Assembly (NCBI RefSeq): GCF_035222375.1
Contig: NC_085889.1
Span: forward strand, 4,278,001-4,342,000
Reading direction: 5' to 3'
Source: Podospora pseudocomata
Lineage: Eukaryota; Ascomycota; Sordariomycetes; Sordariales; Podosporaceae
Length of the DNA stretch: 64,000 nt
Under the pieces are notes generated by a model. It saw only the letters and a program-made list of their open reading frames with translations. It searched no databases and was not told where the DNA came from. Numbering within the stretch: the first letter of the stretch is position 1; each line of letters starts with the position of its first letter. The position numbers were made by a program, and so were the translations under genes. Positions 21,718 to 33,333 of the stretch are shown here, in pieces.

Positions 21718-24700
21718 CTACTGATTGCCCAACCACTCTTCGTAGCTATAGGCCTCAGGTTCTTGAGGCTCATCATACTCATCTCCATACAGGTCATCCT
21801 CCCCCGTGGCCCCGTGAACATGTCTGTACGGATACAAGCCGTCGTCATCTTGATCGGCCTGTCCCATGAGATCCATGTACCACGCCCACGGGTGCTCAGC
21901 CTGCTCCGCCTGCTCCGCACTCTCCGTCCTCTTCAAAGCCGACGGGATGGCGCCCTGGTGCTGCCTCTGCGGCGACTGTCCCCTCTCCAACGGCTCCCTA
22001 AAACTAATGTTCCTCGCCCTCTTCCCAAGAGTTTGTATAGGGATCGCTCGCCTGTCGGCCTCAGCCTTCACCTCTTCATTTTCGTTTTCCAATCGCGTCG
22101 TTCTAAGGTAGGTCATGTCAGTATCTCATTTGATCACACGTCCCAGACAATGAATGGAGACACTTACAGGCGCCTATACTCCTTCTCAGACCTCGCCAAC
22201 TTGCCCAATTCGGCTTTGATCTCTTTCCATCTCCTCTCATCGTGTCTATTTCCCATCTGTGTTAGCGCTACCTCATAATGGGGGAATACTAGACGTCGAA
22301 AAACTTACTTGCTCATCTCTCCATTCGCGCTATTCTTCTTCTTATCCCTCAACACATTCAACCGATCCCTCTGCTCCTCCTTCTTCCTCACCGTCTGACT
22401 AACAAGAGCTAGCAATCGTTGCCACTGATTGACCGGCCCGTCCCCAATCATCTGCTTCACTTCATCATCCCACTCGGCAATGGCCTTGAACTCCTCCTCC
22501 AGCACCTTGTCCTCTTGGGCGATCTGCTGTTCCGTTTCCTTGTCAGGCTTGTACGTGCCGTCCTCGGAGTCTCTTCTCTGTCTCTTCCCCGGGCGCTGCT
22601 TCGTGGCACTGGTATCTGGCGGCAGCTTTCGTTTCCCAGGTTGGTTCACCGCGGGGGTCTCCTCATCCTCATCAGAGACAACGAGGAACTCGTCGGATGA
22701 TTCGGACGTCTCGCCGGTGGGGACATAGTCGGGATCCTCCTCTCGTTGCTGACGCCTTCGCCTCTTTTCCTCTTTTTCCCTTATTCTTTGCTTTTGTTCC
22801 TCGGTCAGCGGACGACGTGCAGTCGGTTTCTTGCTGGACGTTGTAGGCTGTGGAGCTACTGGAGGCTGTGGAACCACTGGAGGTTGCGGAGGTTGCGGAG
22901 GTTGTGGAGGATCAGGACCCCCCGTTGGTGGTTCAGTCTGCTGAGTACCACCACCGCCGCCGCCATCACCATCGTTTTCATTGTCGCTAACTGGAAAATC
23001 GTCAACCTCACCCAGACCAACACGGCCTGGTCTGATCCTCGTCGTCCTCAGTCCCCACTGGTTCCCATCATGTCCCAGTCCCTCCATGATCTCCTTGTAC
23101 TGCCACGGTTTCAAACCCTGTGGAAGCCCTCTCATCCCGATCCGTCTTTCGATCTGCCCCACCATGTGTCTCTGACTGACAGTCCGCATGTTCTCCCGCA
23201 TGGTCCTAGGGCTGAAGCGCTGCCCTGGAGCCCTATACGGTCCTTCGTCCGGAAATTCAAACCGATCGGGCTCGTCTCCCGAGTTGTCGTCCTGTGACGA
23301 GTGATAATCTTCCAGGGCACCCTCCTCATCCTCATCTGCCGCCTCCTCCTCCTCCTCCTCTGTCGAGCTGCTCACCTGTACCGGCGTGGTCTGAGTCCCA
23401 GTCGAGACACCGGTACGTCTCTCAGGTGTATCCCCAGCCCCATCAAACCCCATCCCATCCACCTCATCATCATAACCCCCCCCCACTGACACCAAAGTAC
23501 TATTCCCCTCCCCAACCCCAATACCCAACCCCGGCGTCCTCCCAATCTGAGCCATATACCTTTTCCACTTCCTCGGACTCCTCTTCCTAATCTCACTTAC
23601 CGGGACCCCCCCTTCCCAACTCCCCCTCGAAGCTGCCACCAGCCCAGCCATGCCATCATCCTCATCAAACCACGCCGGTCTAGCCCGCACATTCGGCACG
23701 TCAGGATCAAACGGGGTCTCCCACTCAAACCCCGTCAGATCCTCCGCCGGGATTCCCTCGTCGGTAAAAACCCCCAGCTTGAGCGGTTTCCCGACAGGGT
23801 TGGTGCACCACTTCTCCAACCACTCGACATGTATCTCATCCCCGTAGTGCTCGTCCCACTTGGCGGCATCCCAGCCCTGGCCGACGAAGTCCATGCAGAT
23901 GGGGCATGGCTCACGCTTGTGCACTTTGCGGAAGTGGTCGACTGCCGTCTCGGGGGTGCGCAAAACAGGGAGGTAGCACTGGAAGAAGGGACAGTTTCTC
24001 GTCTGGAGAGCCAGTTCTTGAATGGCCCTCGCGCGGAGTCCTTCCGGGATGGGTGGCGGGCGGAGGGTGTAAGGTTGGATGCCTACTTTGGAGATGAGGT
24101 TAGGGGACATGTTGGGTTTGTGGGCGGTGACCACCTCGCTGATGACGGGTGGATCTTCCAGGGGAGGGTCGGTAGGGTCGATTGTGGGGGGTGCTCCGGG
24201 GGGGAGCTTGGTGGTGTACAGCAGCTTTGCCTTTGTCAGCGTGTCCAACGCCTTGATGTCCTCCAGGGTGGAGTAAGGTGGTTTGGGAGGGGAAGCTGGC
24301 TTCTTGTTTTCCGCGCCGGGAAGCGGGGGACGGGGGGTGGTGTCTGTTGGGTCGAACTTGGAGGCGTCACGCTTGCCGGGGGGATAGGGGGTGGCAGGAC
24401 TGGTGCTAGCAGGAGCGGGTGGGGTGGGATCGCTTTCGCCGGTCAGTTCTTGGATCCTCTTCCTGTATACTTGGTCTAAAGTTTCTCTGTTCTTGTAGCC
24501 GGCTGCTTCTGCCTCGTTGTTGGCGTGGACTTGGTTCCAGTAGTTTTCCTTTGCCGTGATATCTGGGAGACCAACCCCGGGGTTGGTGGTTGGCCACTTT
24601 CTAATCCAGTATCCAGGGCGGTTTGGATTTTTTACCCAATGCTGGGGGTCGGACGGAATCACACCCGTCTTTGCCGGGCTCTTCTTTGTTGGCTTGGTCA

Positions 24701-27700
24701 TGGGGGTTGGTTTCTTTGATGGCTCTTTGGGAGCCCTCTTCGCCGCCCGTCCTGCAAAGGCCTGGGCGATACGGGGGTCGACAGCACCCTTGGGCTTACG
24801 GGGGGTTGTGAGTGGTTTCGGAGATCCCCTGGGCTTTTGGGGTGTCCTGATTCTAGAACGTGCGACGGGTTTGACCGGTTTGACCCGGGGTGTATGGCCC
24901 AGCGTTGGCGTTCCCGTCTCGGTGGGAAGGGTCACTCTCCGCCTCTTGTGACGGGTCGGACTGGGAGTCGGCTGCATACGGGGCTTTTCTTTAGGCTGCT
25001 CCTGTTGAACAGGCGCCACGCTCAGATGCAGCGGCCGCGCGAGCGGAGGTGGTTCGGATTGTTCCGGCAACTCTGGCTTGTCCTTCGGTATCTCCACGAG
25101 TTGAAAATTATCTGGAAGGAAATCTAGCACCTGAACTTTCAACTGTTTCTCCCAAGGCTGCCACGTCCCCAAGTCTTCAATCGGTGTCGCACGATACAAT
25201 TGCCAGTCAAAGTTGTGCGTAACCGGCGGCGGTTTGTATCTGCCCCATAGCTTTTTCTGTGGAGTTTCGGTGTAGATGTCGCGATATCCGAACGGCTGAT
25301 GCTCATAGATGCCCTCAAAAACCGGCAACGATTGCTCATCCACCTTGTTGATCCGCAGGTAAGGGTGGACAATGAGCCTCCGGGCCACTTCCCATTCAGT
25401 CTCAGTCATGGATGGACTAACAAGAATGTCAGGGAGGTCGGGGTCAAAGCCTTGGGTGATGCTGAAGTGGTCCGTCTTGCTGTCAAACGGCCCCCCATTT
25501 GCCATCACTTTGCCCACGAACTCTCGGAGTTTGACAAGTGAGATCTCCCACAGAGACAGTGGGCACTCATGCACTGAGGCCCCGTCGTAGGAGGCATCCT
25601 GGAAACTATACCTCCTCCAGACCGGTCGTGACACGATAAACTGAGGGAACAGGCTGAGTGGGCTGGGTGCTTTAACACCCTTCGGGTAGATCGCTTCCTT
25701 TGTCAGCTTCTCTATCTTCGCCATCAACTCGACAAACGCCTCAACAAGAGGCGTAAAGGCTCTGCTTAATGCCGGGGTGAACTCTGCATCCGGGCTACTC
25801 GTATCGAGTACGTCAACAAGGCTTATGTAGAGGGATGGGGGTACACCCGTTTCGTCAGCAACAGGGTATTTTCCAAAGTGTGGCCCGAGCCAGTTCTCGC
25901 CAGGAAAGAAAACCTCGAGGTAGGTCAGCCCAGCGAAAGGGACCCCTTCTGCTGTCTTCCAAATTTCACTCGCAAGGATCGGTCTGAGCAACCTCTCGGC
26001 AACAATCGATGGAGCTGTCAGTTCCGAGTGCGTCAGATACCAGTCGTCAGACGCGCTGTCATATGGCTTTGTCTGGCCAGGGGCCAAAATGTGCCATCGA
26101 TCGGAAACCTGCCCCGACCCCCCTGGAGCGAATGCCCGAAGCGTTACCGCGTAAGTGTATTTCTTCGCGTTGACTACGTCGAGTTGCGCCGCAATTACCT
26201 CCCAGTTTGACTTGAGAAAGGCCAAACCTCCATATGTTACCGGAGCTTGGGTTGGATTGCCCTGCTCGTCGGTGGTGAAGGCATTTATCAGCGCAGCTGG
26301 GATCGCTGGGCGGCCTGGACGGTCGCGGATAGCTCCCGGTACCAACACACGGCATACTTGTTGCATCCAGAGGCTGTACTGATTCGTGAAGAAGGCAGTG
26401 GCAGGAGCATCGTCCCCGGCGGGCAACGGCAACCGAAGGTAAGCAACGTCTGGTCTACCTCTCCCTTTCAACTGTGGCCAGTCCAAGGTGACCTTTCCAA
26501 CATGGTGTCTGGCTCCCGGCTCCCACTTCCAGGGAATGGGGTCATGTGGACCTGCCACGAAGGGGATCAGCTTCCCAAAGTACGCGCTGTCTCCTGGACG
26601 GTATTGCTTGTCGATCTGCTGGCAAAGCCAGTTGAATGCGACGCGGTCCTTGGCAAGGGCACCTACCCCAGCACACTGCACGCGGCAGGCATGCTGGTTG
26701 ATATCAGCGAGAAATGCGTCCTTCTCCTCTTGCAACTCATAATCCTTGCTGGGATCCATGATGTAGAGGTTGTAAGTCACTCCAGCTCTGCTGTCAAGGC
26801 CAAGCAGACGGTCAACGGCGTCCACAAAGCTGTTAAAAATCCCACGACGGAACCAGACAACACCCTGGTACCCATGAAGCGGGATCATCAGGCTCTTTCC
26901 AGGCTGGAAGTCAGTTTCCTTGGCGAACTGCTTCTCCAACTGACCAACCTTGGTTTTGAACGTCGGCGCCCTTTTCTCGTCCAGTGACCACCGATCCGAG
27001 GCATTGTCGAGGGTCGACGGCGGTGGGTATTTTGCTAGATTCTTCCACTGCTTACTTTTCGGAGGTTCTTCATCTGCCATGCCACCTCTGATGTGCAGGT
27101 CGTCGTCGCTCTCGTCCTCTTCCTCTTCCTCTTCCTCTTCCATGTCCCAATCGTCATCCAAACCTCCACCGCGAAGGCCTATCTCGTTTGTTTCCATCAT
27201 GTTGAGATAGGCAGTCACGTCCAAATCACCTTCGCGCGAGGCGAGGTCCTCCAGCGTCAACATGTCCACATCGGAGCCTTCCTTGGTGCTCTCCTCATCA
27301 GACACGAGGTCTTGCTCTTCCCCCATCACTACATCTGACCCACCGTCTGAGCTCACCTCCACCGCCTCGAACCATGTCTCCTCGAGCTCGTCCTCCCACT
27401 CATCCTCTTCCAGTTCTTCGAGATCATTATCACCTCCCCGAAGCCCTGCATCGTCCTGGAGCCGGCGCATCCAGGGCGGCGGTTTGAGCTGCCAATTCCC
27501 CTCGTCATCAGCGTAAACATCCAGGCCATTCTCATGATAAGGCCTCTGTTTCATCCCCGCAAGCGACGGGGGCTTCCCTATAAAACCAGATGACCTCCCT
27601 CTGAACCCAACCGGCCCATCGTAGTAAGGCCCATACCGCTTTTCTTCTTTCCTCCTCGTCAACAACAGTCTCCCCCCACCACCCGTCTTTTTGGGTACTG

Positions 27701-28722
27701 GCGAGGCGGCGACATTATTCAGGGCTATTTAACATGTCAGTAAGAAACCCCAAAACAAAGGAGGAGGCCGAAAGAAGAAACATACCCTTCGCAGACTCCG
27801 GAATATACTTCTTGAAGTCATTCAAAAAGTAATACCTATCCTCAAAGTACTGCTCCCGAAACTCTTTCGACCCCGGCTCGAACATATTGCCCTGCACTTC
27901 AGCCCCCGGCGCCGGGATGGGCACCCCAATATAAAACGCCGCCAGCCTCGACGGCAAATCCCACGCCTCATCCTCAGCATCATACCCCAACACCTTGCCA
28001 ATCTGAGGCCTCAACCTCTGATACCCAAGCATATCCGCCTCCTGAATCAGCGCCTCAGCCCGGTTGCTGCTGTACGCGACAGGGATCAAAGGCCAAATCT
28101 TGGCCAGCTGCTGCGTCGTAAAGTTGGCCTCGAGAAACATCCTCAGTGTGGTGCTAACATCCTTCCCATTGACAATCTCCCTAACAGCATTCCTAAACTG
28201 CTTGGTGATATACCCAAACCGGTCCTTTGTCCGCGCATCAGGGTTCAGCCGCGGATCCAGATTGTAATCCTCCCGTTCATGGTCCGGCATGAACGGGTCG
28301 TCGATCAGATAGAACCTGGGCACCTCCCGTTTCCCCACCCAGTTCTTTTCCTTTTCCTTTGCCTCCCTCGCGGCCTCCTCCACGTCCCAGAATCTTTCGG
28401 GAACCTTGTCAGTTTTCTTGACTGACGTGAGCTCGCTCGTGGGATCGAGCGGGTGGTAATCTTTTCTTTCCGCTGCGAGCTTGTTCCATGCGTAGGGCGA
28501 GGTTTTTTTCGCGCTCCGGTGGCCGAACTTGGGTGTTTTCCATTTGCCGTAAACGGGACGTCGATACGGTGGTGTCTTTGCCGACGTGACGGGCCAGGCG
28601 CCTGGAGGCTCGGGGGTGACCATCAGTTTCCAGTCTTGTCGTGTCCCGGCCATCCGCTGCTCAGACGTGTCTGACCAGCCGGCGTTGAGAAAGTTCCAAA
28701 TCCTTTGAAACATGTGGGCCAT
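21718..28722 (-). CDS. Giant (2271 aa) nuclear-type protein with LRGG motifs
   Basis: Four exons: 28722-27786, 27724-22309, 22245-22168 and 22102-21718. The introns are 61, 63 and 65 nt, all GT-AG and all in frame (AKG|ALNNVAASP, GEMSK|HDERRW, YRRL|RTTRLEN). An N-terminal helical domain (~1-310) precedes an acidic region (~400-530) with LRGG at 407-410 and 496-499 and IRGG at 524-527. A large folded region (~570-1260) contains WFRRGIFNSFVDAVDRLLGL. A Pro/Lys-rich basic linker comes next. A zinc-finger-like block at ~1555-1620 has paired Cys/His (NCPFFQC, HFRKVH, CPICMDF, HYGDEIH). Acidic/Pro-rich disorder, NLS-like KRQRR clusters and a coiled coil complete the protein. I recognise no family; a nuclear or chromatin role is inference. 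Confidence 0.85.
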
Positions 28723-29378
28723 CTTGGAAAGGGCTTGGTTGTGGTGACAGTGTGTTTAGGTCGGGTGGTGGTGGGGGAGAAGGTGAGATGCCGATGGGGC
28801 GGGTTGGAAGCTTCATGGTGATGGAAATATTCGAGGCTTGGGGACAAAGCGTGGTCAGTAAACAAGCTGGTGTGTTGTGTGGGGAGAGCTGCATGCTATT
28901 TTCTTTGTTCTTCGAGTCAAAATACGGACTGGAAATCACGACCGCCACTGGGTCGAGGGGCAACAAACAAAGGCAACAGGGCTGCTTGCGAACATGGAAA
29001 TTCTGCGGATTGTGTCCGGAAGGGGTAATGCAAATAACAAAGGTTTGTATTGACCTAACATTTAGACTCAGTGATGGCGATGGGATTGAGATTTTTTGCT
29101 GACGGCTGCGCGCCTTTGAGCCTGTCAATCGTTCTTTGGGCGAGTTGCAGAGCAAGCAATGCTTTTTGACCTAACAATGGCATTCATTGAGTGATGAGGT
29201 TTGGTGGGGGGGGTACCATGTGACTTCTCATCCCTCTGACCTCGATCACGAAATTCGACAACATATCAACTTGCACAAGTCCAATGGTTGTATTCAGTTA
29301 TCTTATACATTATGCCCTCAATTACCCCAACATCTCTTGAGTTGTCGCTCATCAAGTTCGACCATACACCCGCCTCGA
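28723..29378. other. Intergenic, promoter side of the giant gene
   Basis: About 650 bp containing the giant gene's promoter and the 3' flank of the crystallin-like gene. No other feature seen. Confidence 0.5.
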
Positions 29379-29842
29379 TTACCCGCAACGGAACGAGCTG
29401 ATACGGTTATCGAACCTTCCATTCCCATCGCTAAGGTTGGCGTCGTCTTGGTTCTGGTACACCAGACCCTGGCAGTTGGCGTGTCTGCAATGATGGTTAG
29501 AACAATGTGAACTCCTTTGATTGAGGGCTGGTGCTGTGACTTACTCCCACCACTGGCAATGCCATCCTTTTCCAGAGTGGCGTATCGAACTGATGACATC
29601 GTTCCAGCTGCCAGAGAAGTTTACTGGAGGACTTTGTTAACTCTTAGTTACTCACAGAGAAGGAAGAAAGGTTGCTTACCGCACTCGTTGCGGCCGCCAT
29701 AAAAGGTCCGGCATTGACCACCCCACCAGGGGTCCTTGCAGGCATAAACACTGATCCGTTCTTGACCCCCATTCAACTGGGAGGCCGTGACTGACAGGAC
29801 GCCAAGTGCCACAAGGACCGCAAGAGACTTGACGTTGAACAT
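29379..29842 (-). CDS. Small secreted beta/gamma-crystallin-like protein
   Basis: Three exons, 29842-29680, 29623-29545 and 29484-29379, encode 115 residues. Both introns are GT-AG (donors GTAAGC and GTAAGT; acceptors CCTCCAG and TTGCAG). A signal peptide (MFNVKSLAVLVALGVLSVTA) leads to a compact domain with six cysteines. Two Greek-key-like halves can be seen. ISVYACKDPWWGGQCRTF ends in WNDVISSIR; WHCQWWEHANCQG ends in FDNRISSFRC. The paired '[ND].[IV]SS[IF]R' strands and the Y/W-x-C-x(2-4)-WGG start are hallmarks of the beta/gamma-crystallin superfamily, which also includes small microbial secreted inhibitors and killer proteins. The role here (secreted effector, antimicrobial or protease inhibitor) is inference. 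Splicing other than this loses the second half of the fold. Confidence 0.82.
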
Positions 29843-31117
29843 CTGGATGGTGTCGAGAGCCACGAGAAAAAGGCTCCAAGGGTGATGTTCGAGGGTGAAA
29901 GAGCAGTAGGTCGTTGTTTGTGAGCCGGGCGGCCTTGTTTTCTTATGTTTTTTCAGGGTCCTTTCCCCCCGATCCTTCGGCGACCCGTCAAGTGATCGGC
30001 AGTCATGAAGTTGGGGTGATTCAGATGAGATCCAGGATCATGATCCACCGTTCAGGGTCCAAGATGATCTCCCGAGTTCCCCTAGACGCTAGTGCTTCCG
30101 CTTAGCTGGTACTATCGCATCCTACATTTGATCCTAGATTAGCACGGATATCAGGGTGGCCTCCAGTCAGCAACGCGACAGGTCCGGATCTGCTTCCCGA
30201 GTCTCACGTTCTGTTAGCTGAGGTGAGATGGCAGGGGTCCAATCCAACAGTGGAGTGCAACGGCAACAGCTTCCGGATCGACAATCTGGTTCTGGTGTTG
30301 GCTGCCGGTATTCTCGCTGTCTTAGCACGGTCCGTGTTGTTGATACAGACCGTACTAATGCCTAGCCGTCCTAATGCCTAGCCGTCCTCCAAGTCGTTTG
30401 CCACGTGACACTCACGTGTTATGATCTCTTTGCAGCTGGTGACAGCTTTCACAGCCGCACCACCGCAACGATCGCACTATCACATCACGGCCAGTGTCGT
30501 CTTTTCATGAAGTCTTGGTTAGGACAGCCTCCTCATGGTCAAATCACACTTCCATGCAACATCCCATCCAATACAGTGGAAGAGAACTCAGCCTCACCAA
30601 CCCGCCAAGCCAATAATTCGAACCTCGCGATGCTAAACTTGACGCGGCCTGTTTACCCCTCACAGTAACACAACATCTTCAACTTGTTTCAACTCTCTCG
30701 AAGCCACAATGGACAAACTGACCTCAACCGACGGGAGTCAACTGGAACCTCTCTGCTCTGGATGGGCGGCGAGGGACATCAGAGTTCTTCCCCCAAGTTC
30801 ATAGCCATCAGCGGCTCTGGTGCACTTGGCTTAGTGTTGATGGCACCCATTGCATGGTTGGCGGTCATTATTTATTTCACATCACTTGCCTGGATGGAGC
30901 AGCTACTTTACGATATTGGGGTTTCCCCAAAGTGATAGCCTCGATATTCATCCCGTCGAGGTGCCTTACAAGGAACTGTTGTGGGCCGATTCATATCTTG
31001 ACAAAATCTTGTGGCTGGGCTAAACGGAGAACAACGCGAGTCACGATGCCTCCCAGTATATGTACCCAGCAGATGATATGTACACGTCTCATGTCACTAA
31101 TATACCTTCATTACACC
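29843..31117. other. Intergenic with short tandem repeat
   Basis: About 1.3 kb. It holds a 16-bp tandem repeat (listed separately) and a short open frame at about 30684-30935 with one hydrophobic segment, which I do not consider a supported gene. Confidence 0.5.
30351..30390. repeat. 16-bp tandem repeat, about 2.4 copies
   Basis: The unit CGTMCTAATGCCTAGC occurs twice in a row and begins a third time. The first two units differ at one base. Confidence 0.75.
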
Positions 31118-32458
31118 CTACTCGATGCAAACCTTCCCTTCAAAGAAGCTTCCATCCCAAGCCTCAGCCACCTCCTCAGCAACTAACCGGTTAATCTCAA
31201 TCCCCGGGTGGTAATCATTAAACCACAAGCACGAAACCCCATCCCCATTCCAGCACTTGGCATCCGGCGAGCCATACTCAGTCGGGTTATCCAACGCCTC
31301 ATTGAACGCAACCCCCGTGTCGACAATCTTGATCACCGACCCAGCATTCGCCGCCTGGAAAGTCGCGGCCCGGGAAGCGATAGCAGCGTTGTACTTGGCG
31401 ATAGCGGCAGCCTCGGTTTCCTGAGCCCACTCTGTCTCCTCGACCATGACAGGAGTGCGATGAATCGCTTTTCATAAAGTCAGCACGAAATTCTCCGAAG
31501 GAACAGGAAAAAGGAAAACTTACGCGGCACACCCAAAGCAACAAACTGCCTCGCCCCCGCATCATACAACACCTGCAGCTGCCCGAAATACGTATCCATA
31601 ATCTCGCTCAGCAGCTGGTCATACTCCTCCTTCCACCAGCTGTTCCCCACGTCGTTCACGCCGATCCAGATGCCGAAGAGAGCGTTCTCTGCTGTCCAGG
31701 GGGCGTAGGATGGCTTGGTGGCGATGGTGTCGGTGAACTGCTGGACTTGGTCGACCAAGCTCAGGACATCCTCTCTCCAGGGCTGGACGAGGGTGGCGTT
31801 GGTGGTGGCGCCACCGTAGGCGAAGTTGTAGGTGAGGAGGGTGGAGGCGTTGTACTGGGAGGTGAGGAAGCCAACCCAGTTTAGGCCGCCGGAGGCTGTC
31901 CAGCCGGGGAGGGGTGGGTTGCCAAAGGGGTTGGAGGGGGAAGGTTTGGTGGAGAGGGGATCGAAGCCTGTTTGGGAGTAGGAGTCGCCGCTGAGGGGTG
32001 GTGTTAATCTCCATCGAGCTGAAAGGAGGCAACAGGGACAACATGGAGGGGCTTACAAGTTGATGAAGTACTTGGCGGCGGAGGTTGGGCTGGAGGATGG
32101 GGCGGCACTTGTGCTGGTCGACTGGACAGAGCTGGTGCTGGTGCTGGTGGTAGGGACGACTGTCGGGGCGGCAGTGGTGCTTGTTGTCTGAGAGCCTGGC
32201 ACACACTGGTCTTGATGGTTGTCAGTCGCAATGCTATGGGAGCTATCTGTTGTCAGGAACAGGATTGGGAGACGTACGATACCAGTCGTTGTAAGCCGTG
32301 CAAACAGCACCAGAAACGCACACCTTCGACCCCTGATATCCAATCCCACCACACTGTCCCCAAAGATTCACAGCGTTTTGACGTCTAGTAACAGCAGCTA
32401 ACCCGGGCGCCGCACTCAACAGAGCCACCAAACCGGCCTTGACAATTTGACCACCCAT
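31118..32458 (-). CDS. CBM1-SGNH acetyl esterase (CE16-type)
   Basis: Four exons (32458-32278, 32210-32057, 31990-31524, 31467-31118) give 383 residues. A signal peptide (~1-22) precedes a TRR processing-like site. The N-terminal CBM1 (~32-63) is [13 protein letters not shown]......C......WYHQC. A Ser/Thr/Ala linker (~67-105) leads to the SGNH/GDSL hydrolase. Its block I is FGDSYSQTG with nucleophile Ser115; block III is IGVND; the C-terminal Asp/His block is [10 protein letters not shown]16 enzymes remove acetyl groups from xylo- and other oligosaccharides outside the cell. Splice junctions rebuild each block (WY|HQC, N|FGDS, VP|PIHRTP). A TATA box and one possible XlnR site lie upstream. 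Confidence 0.9.
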
Positions 32459-32563
32459 TATTTCTTCGGTTCTCAACAGGGGACAGAGAAGATAGGCTCG
32501 AACTGAGATGAGATCAGCTGGAGAACAACAGGATCCTGATCAAAGCAACAACGGGAGATCGCA

Positions 32564-32570
32564 CCTTATA
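32564..32570 (-). promoter_or_regulatory. TATA box of the CE16-type gene
   Basis: TATAAGG on the minus strand, about 110 bp before the esterase ATG, a usual distance for a fungal core promoter. Confidence 0.5.
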
Positions 32571-33333
32571 TTAACTCTTTCCCGCCCTGTCATTATCCCA
32601 AATATGGCCTGGTTCCGGCTCGCCGGGCTCATGGTGGTAAAAACACTCCATCGCACGTGTTCGGCTGTGGGAAGGGTGTAAGATGATTGGTGGATTCATG
32701 CCGAGCAAGGGGTAAAGTGGAGGTCCCGAATGCAGGAGGGCGGAGGGAGAAGATGCGGAATACCACCCCGAACAGCCGAATGTCTTGAAAACACGAGGTG
32801 ATGTTGCCATGGAGAGGCGGACGGTGGAGGAGGCAGCTCCATCAGGGTAAGGTAGTAGGCTAAAGTTTGCTTCCCGAGGTTATCGACAGGGATCGAAACT
32901 TGGTTCGGGAGCAGCGGTGCATGGCCGGCCGAGATGTTGTGAATCTTTGAGTTTGACGACCTGTACGTCAGACATATTAGGAGATCATGTCTCCAGTCCG
33001 GTCTGGACCCTCCTGAAGAACTTCGAGCACAGAATTTTTGGCTGCAACTACAGTTTTATAAGACCATACGCTCATGCACCTACAACCCTCAGTACTTTCT
33101 TTCACCACATCAACACAAGATCGATCCCGTTGATCGCGAGCGCGCACATCAGAACCCTGCTGCAAAGGAAACGAATAGCTTCCAGCAAACAACAATGCTT
33201 CCTACAGGCCATCAGCAGGGGAGTTTCATTCTTTTGGTTTCGTGCGTCGATTATTGCACCATGTGCCAACAGCTTTTGAAATAGACGCTTTCGGGTGATA
33301 CCGCCAAACCAAACCTCAACTTGTCCGTCCTAT
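32571..33333. other. Intergenic, esterase promoter region
   Basis: About 760 bp between the esterase start and the 3' end of the NACHT-ankyrin relic. Apart from the promoter elements listed, no gene is seen. Confidence 0.5.
32858..32864 (+). promoter_or_regulatory. Possible XlnR/Xyr1 site GGCTAAA
   Basis: Perfect GGCTAAA, the site established for the xylanase activator XlnR, about 400 bp upstream of the CE16-type esterase. A 7-mer can occur by chance; the context makes it plausible. Confidence 0.3.

Noticed and set aside
30600-30640. GGTTCGAAT on the minus strand resembling a tRNA B box
   Set aside because: No A box, anticodon arm or acceptor stem pairing can be built around it.
30684-30935. 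Short frame with one hydrophobic segment
   Set aside because: An ATG-started frame in the same place stops early; no family likeness, likely chance.
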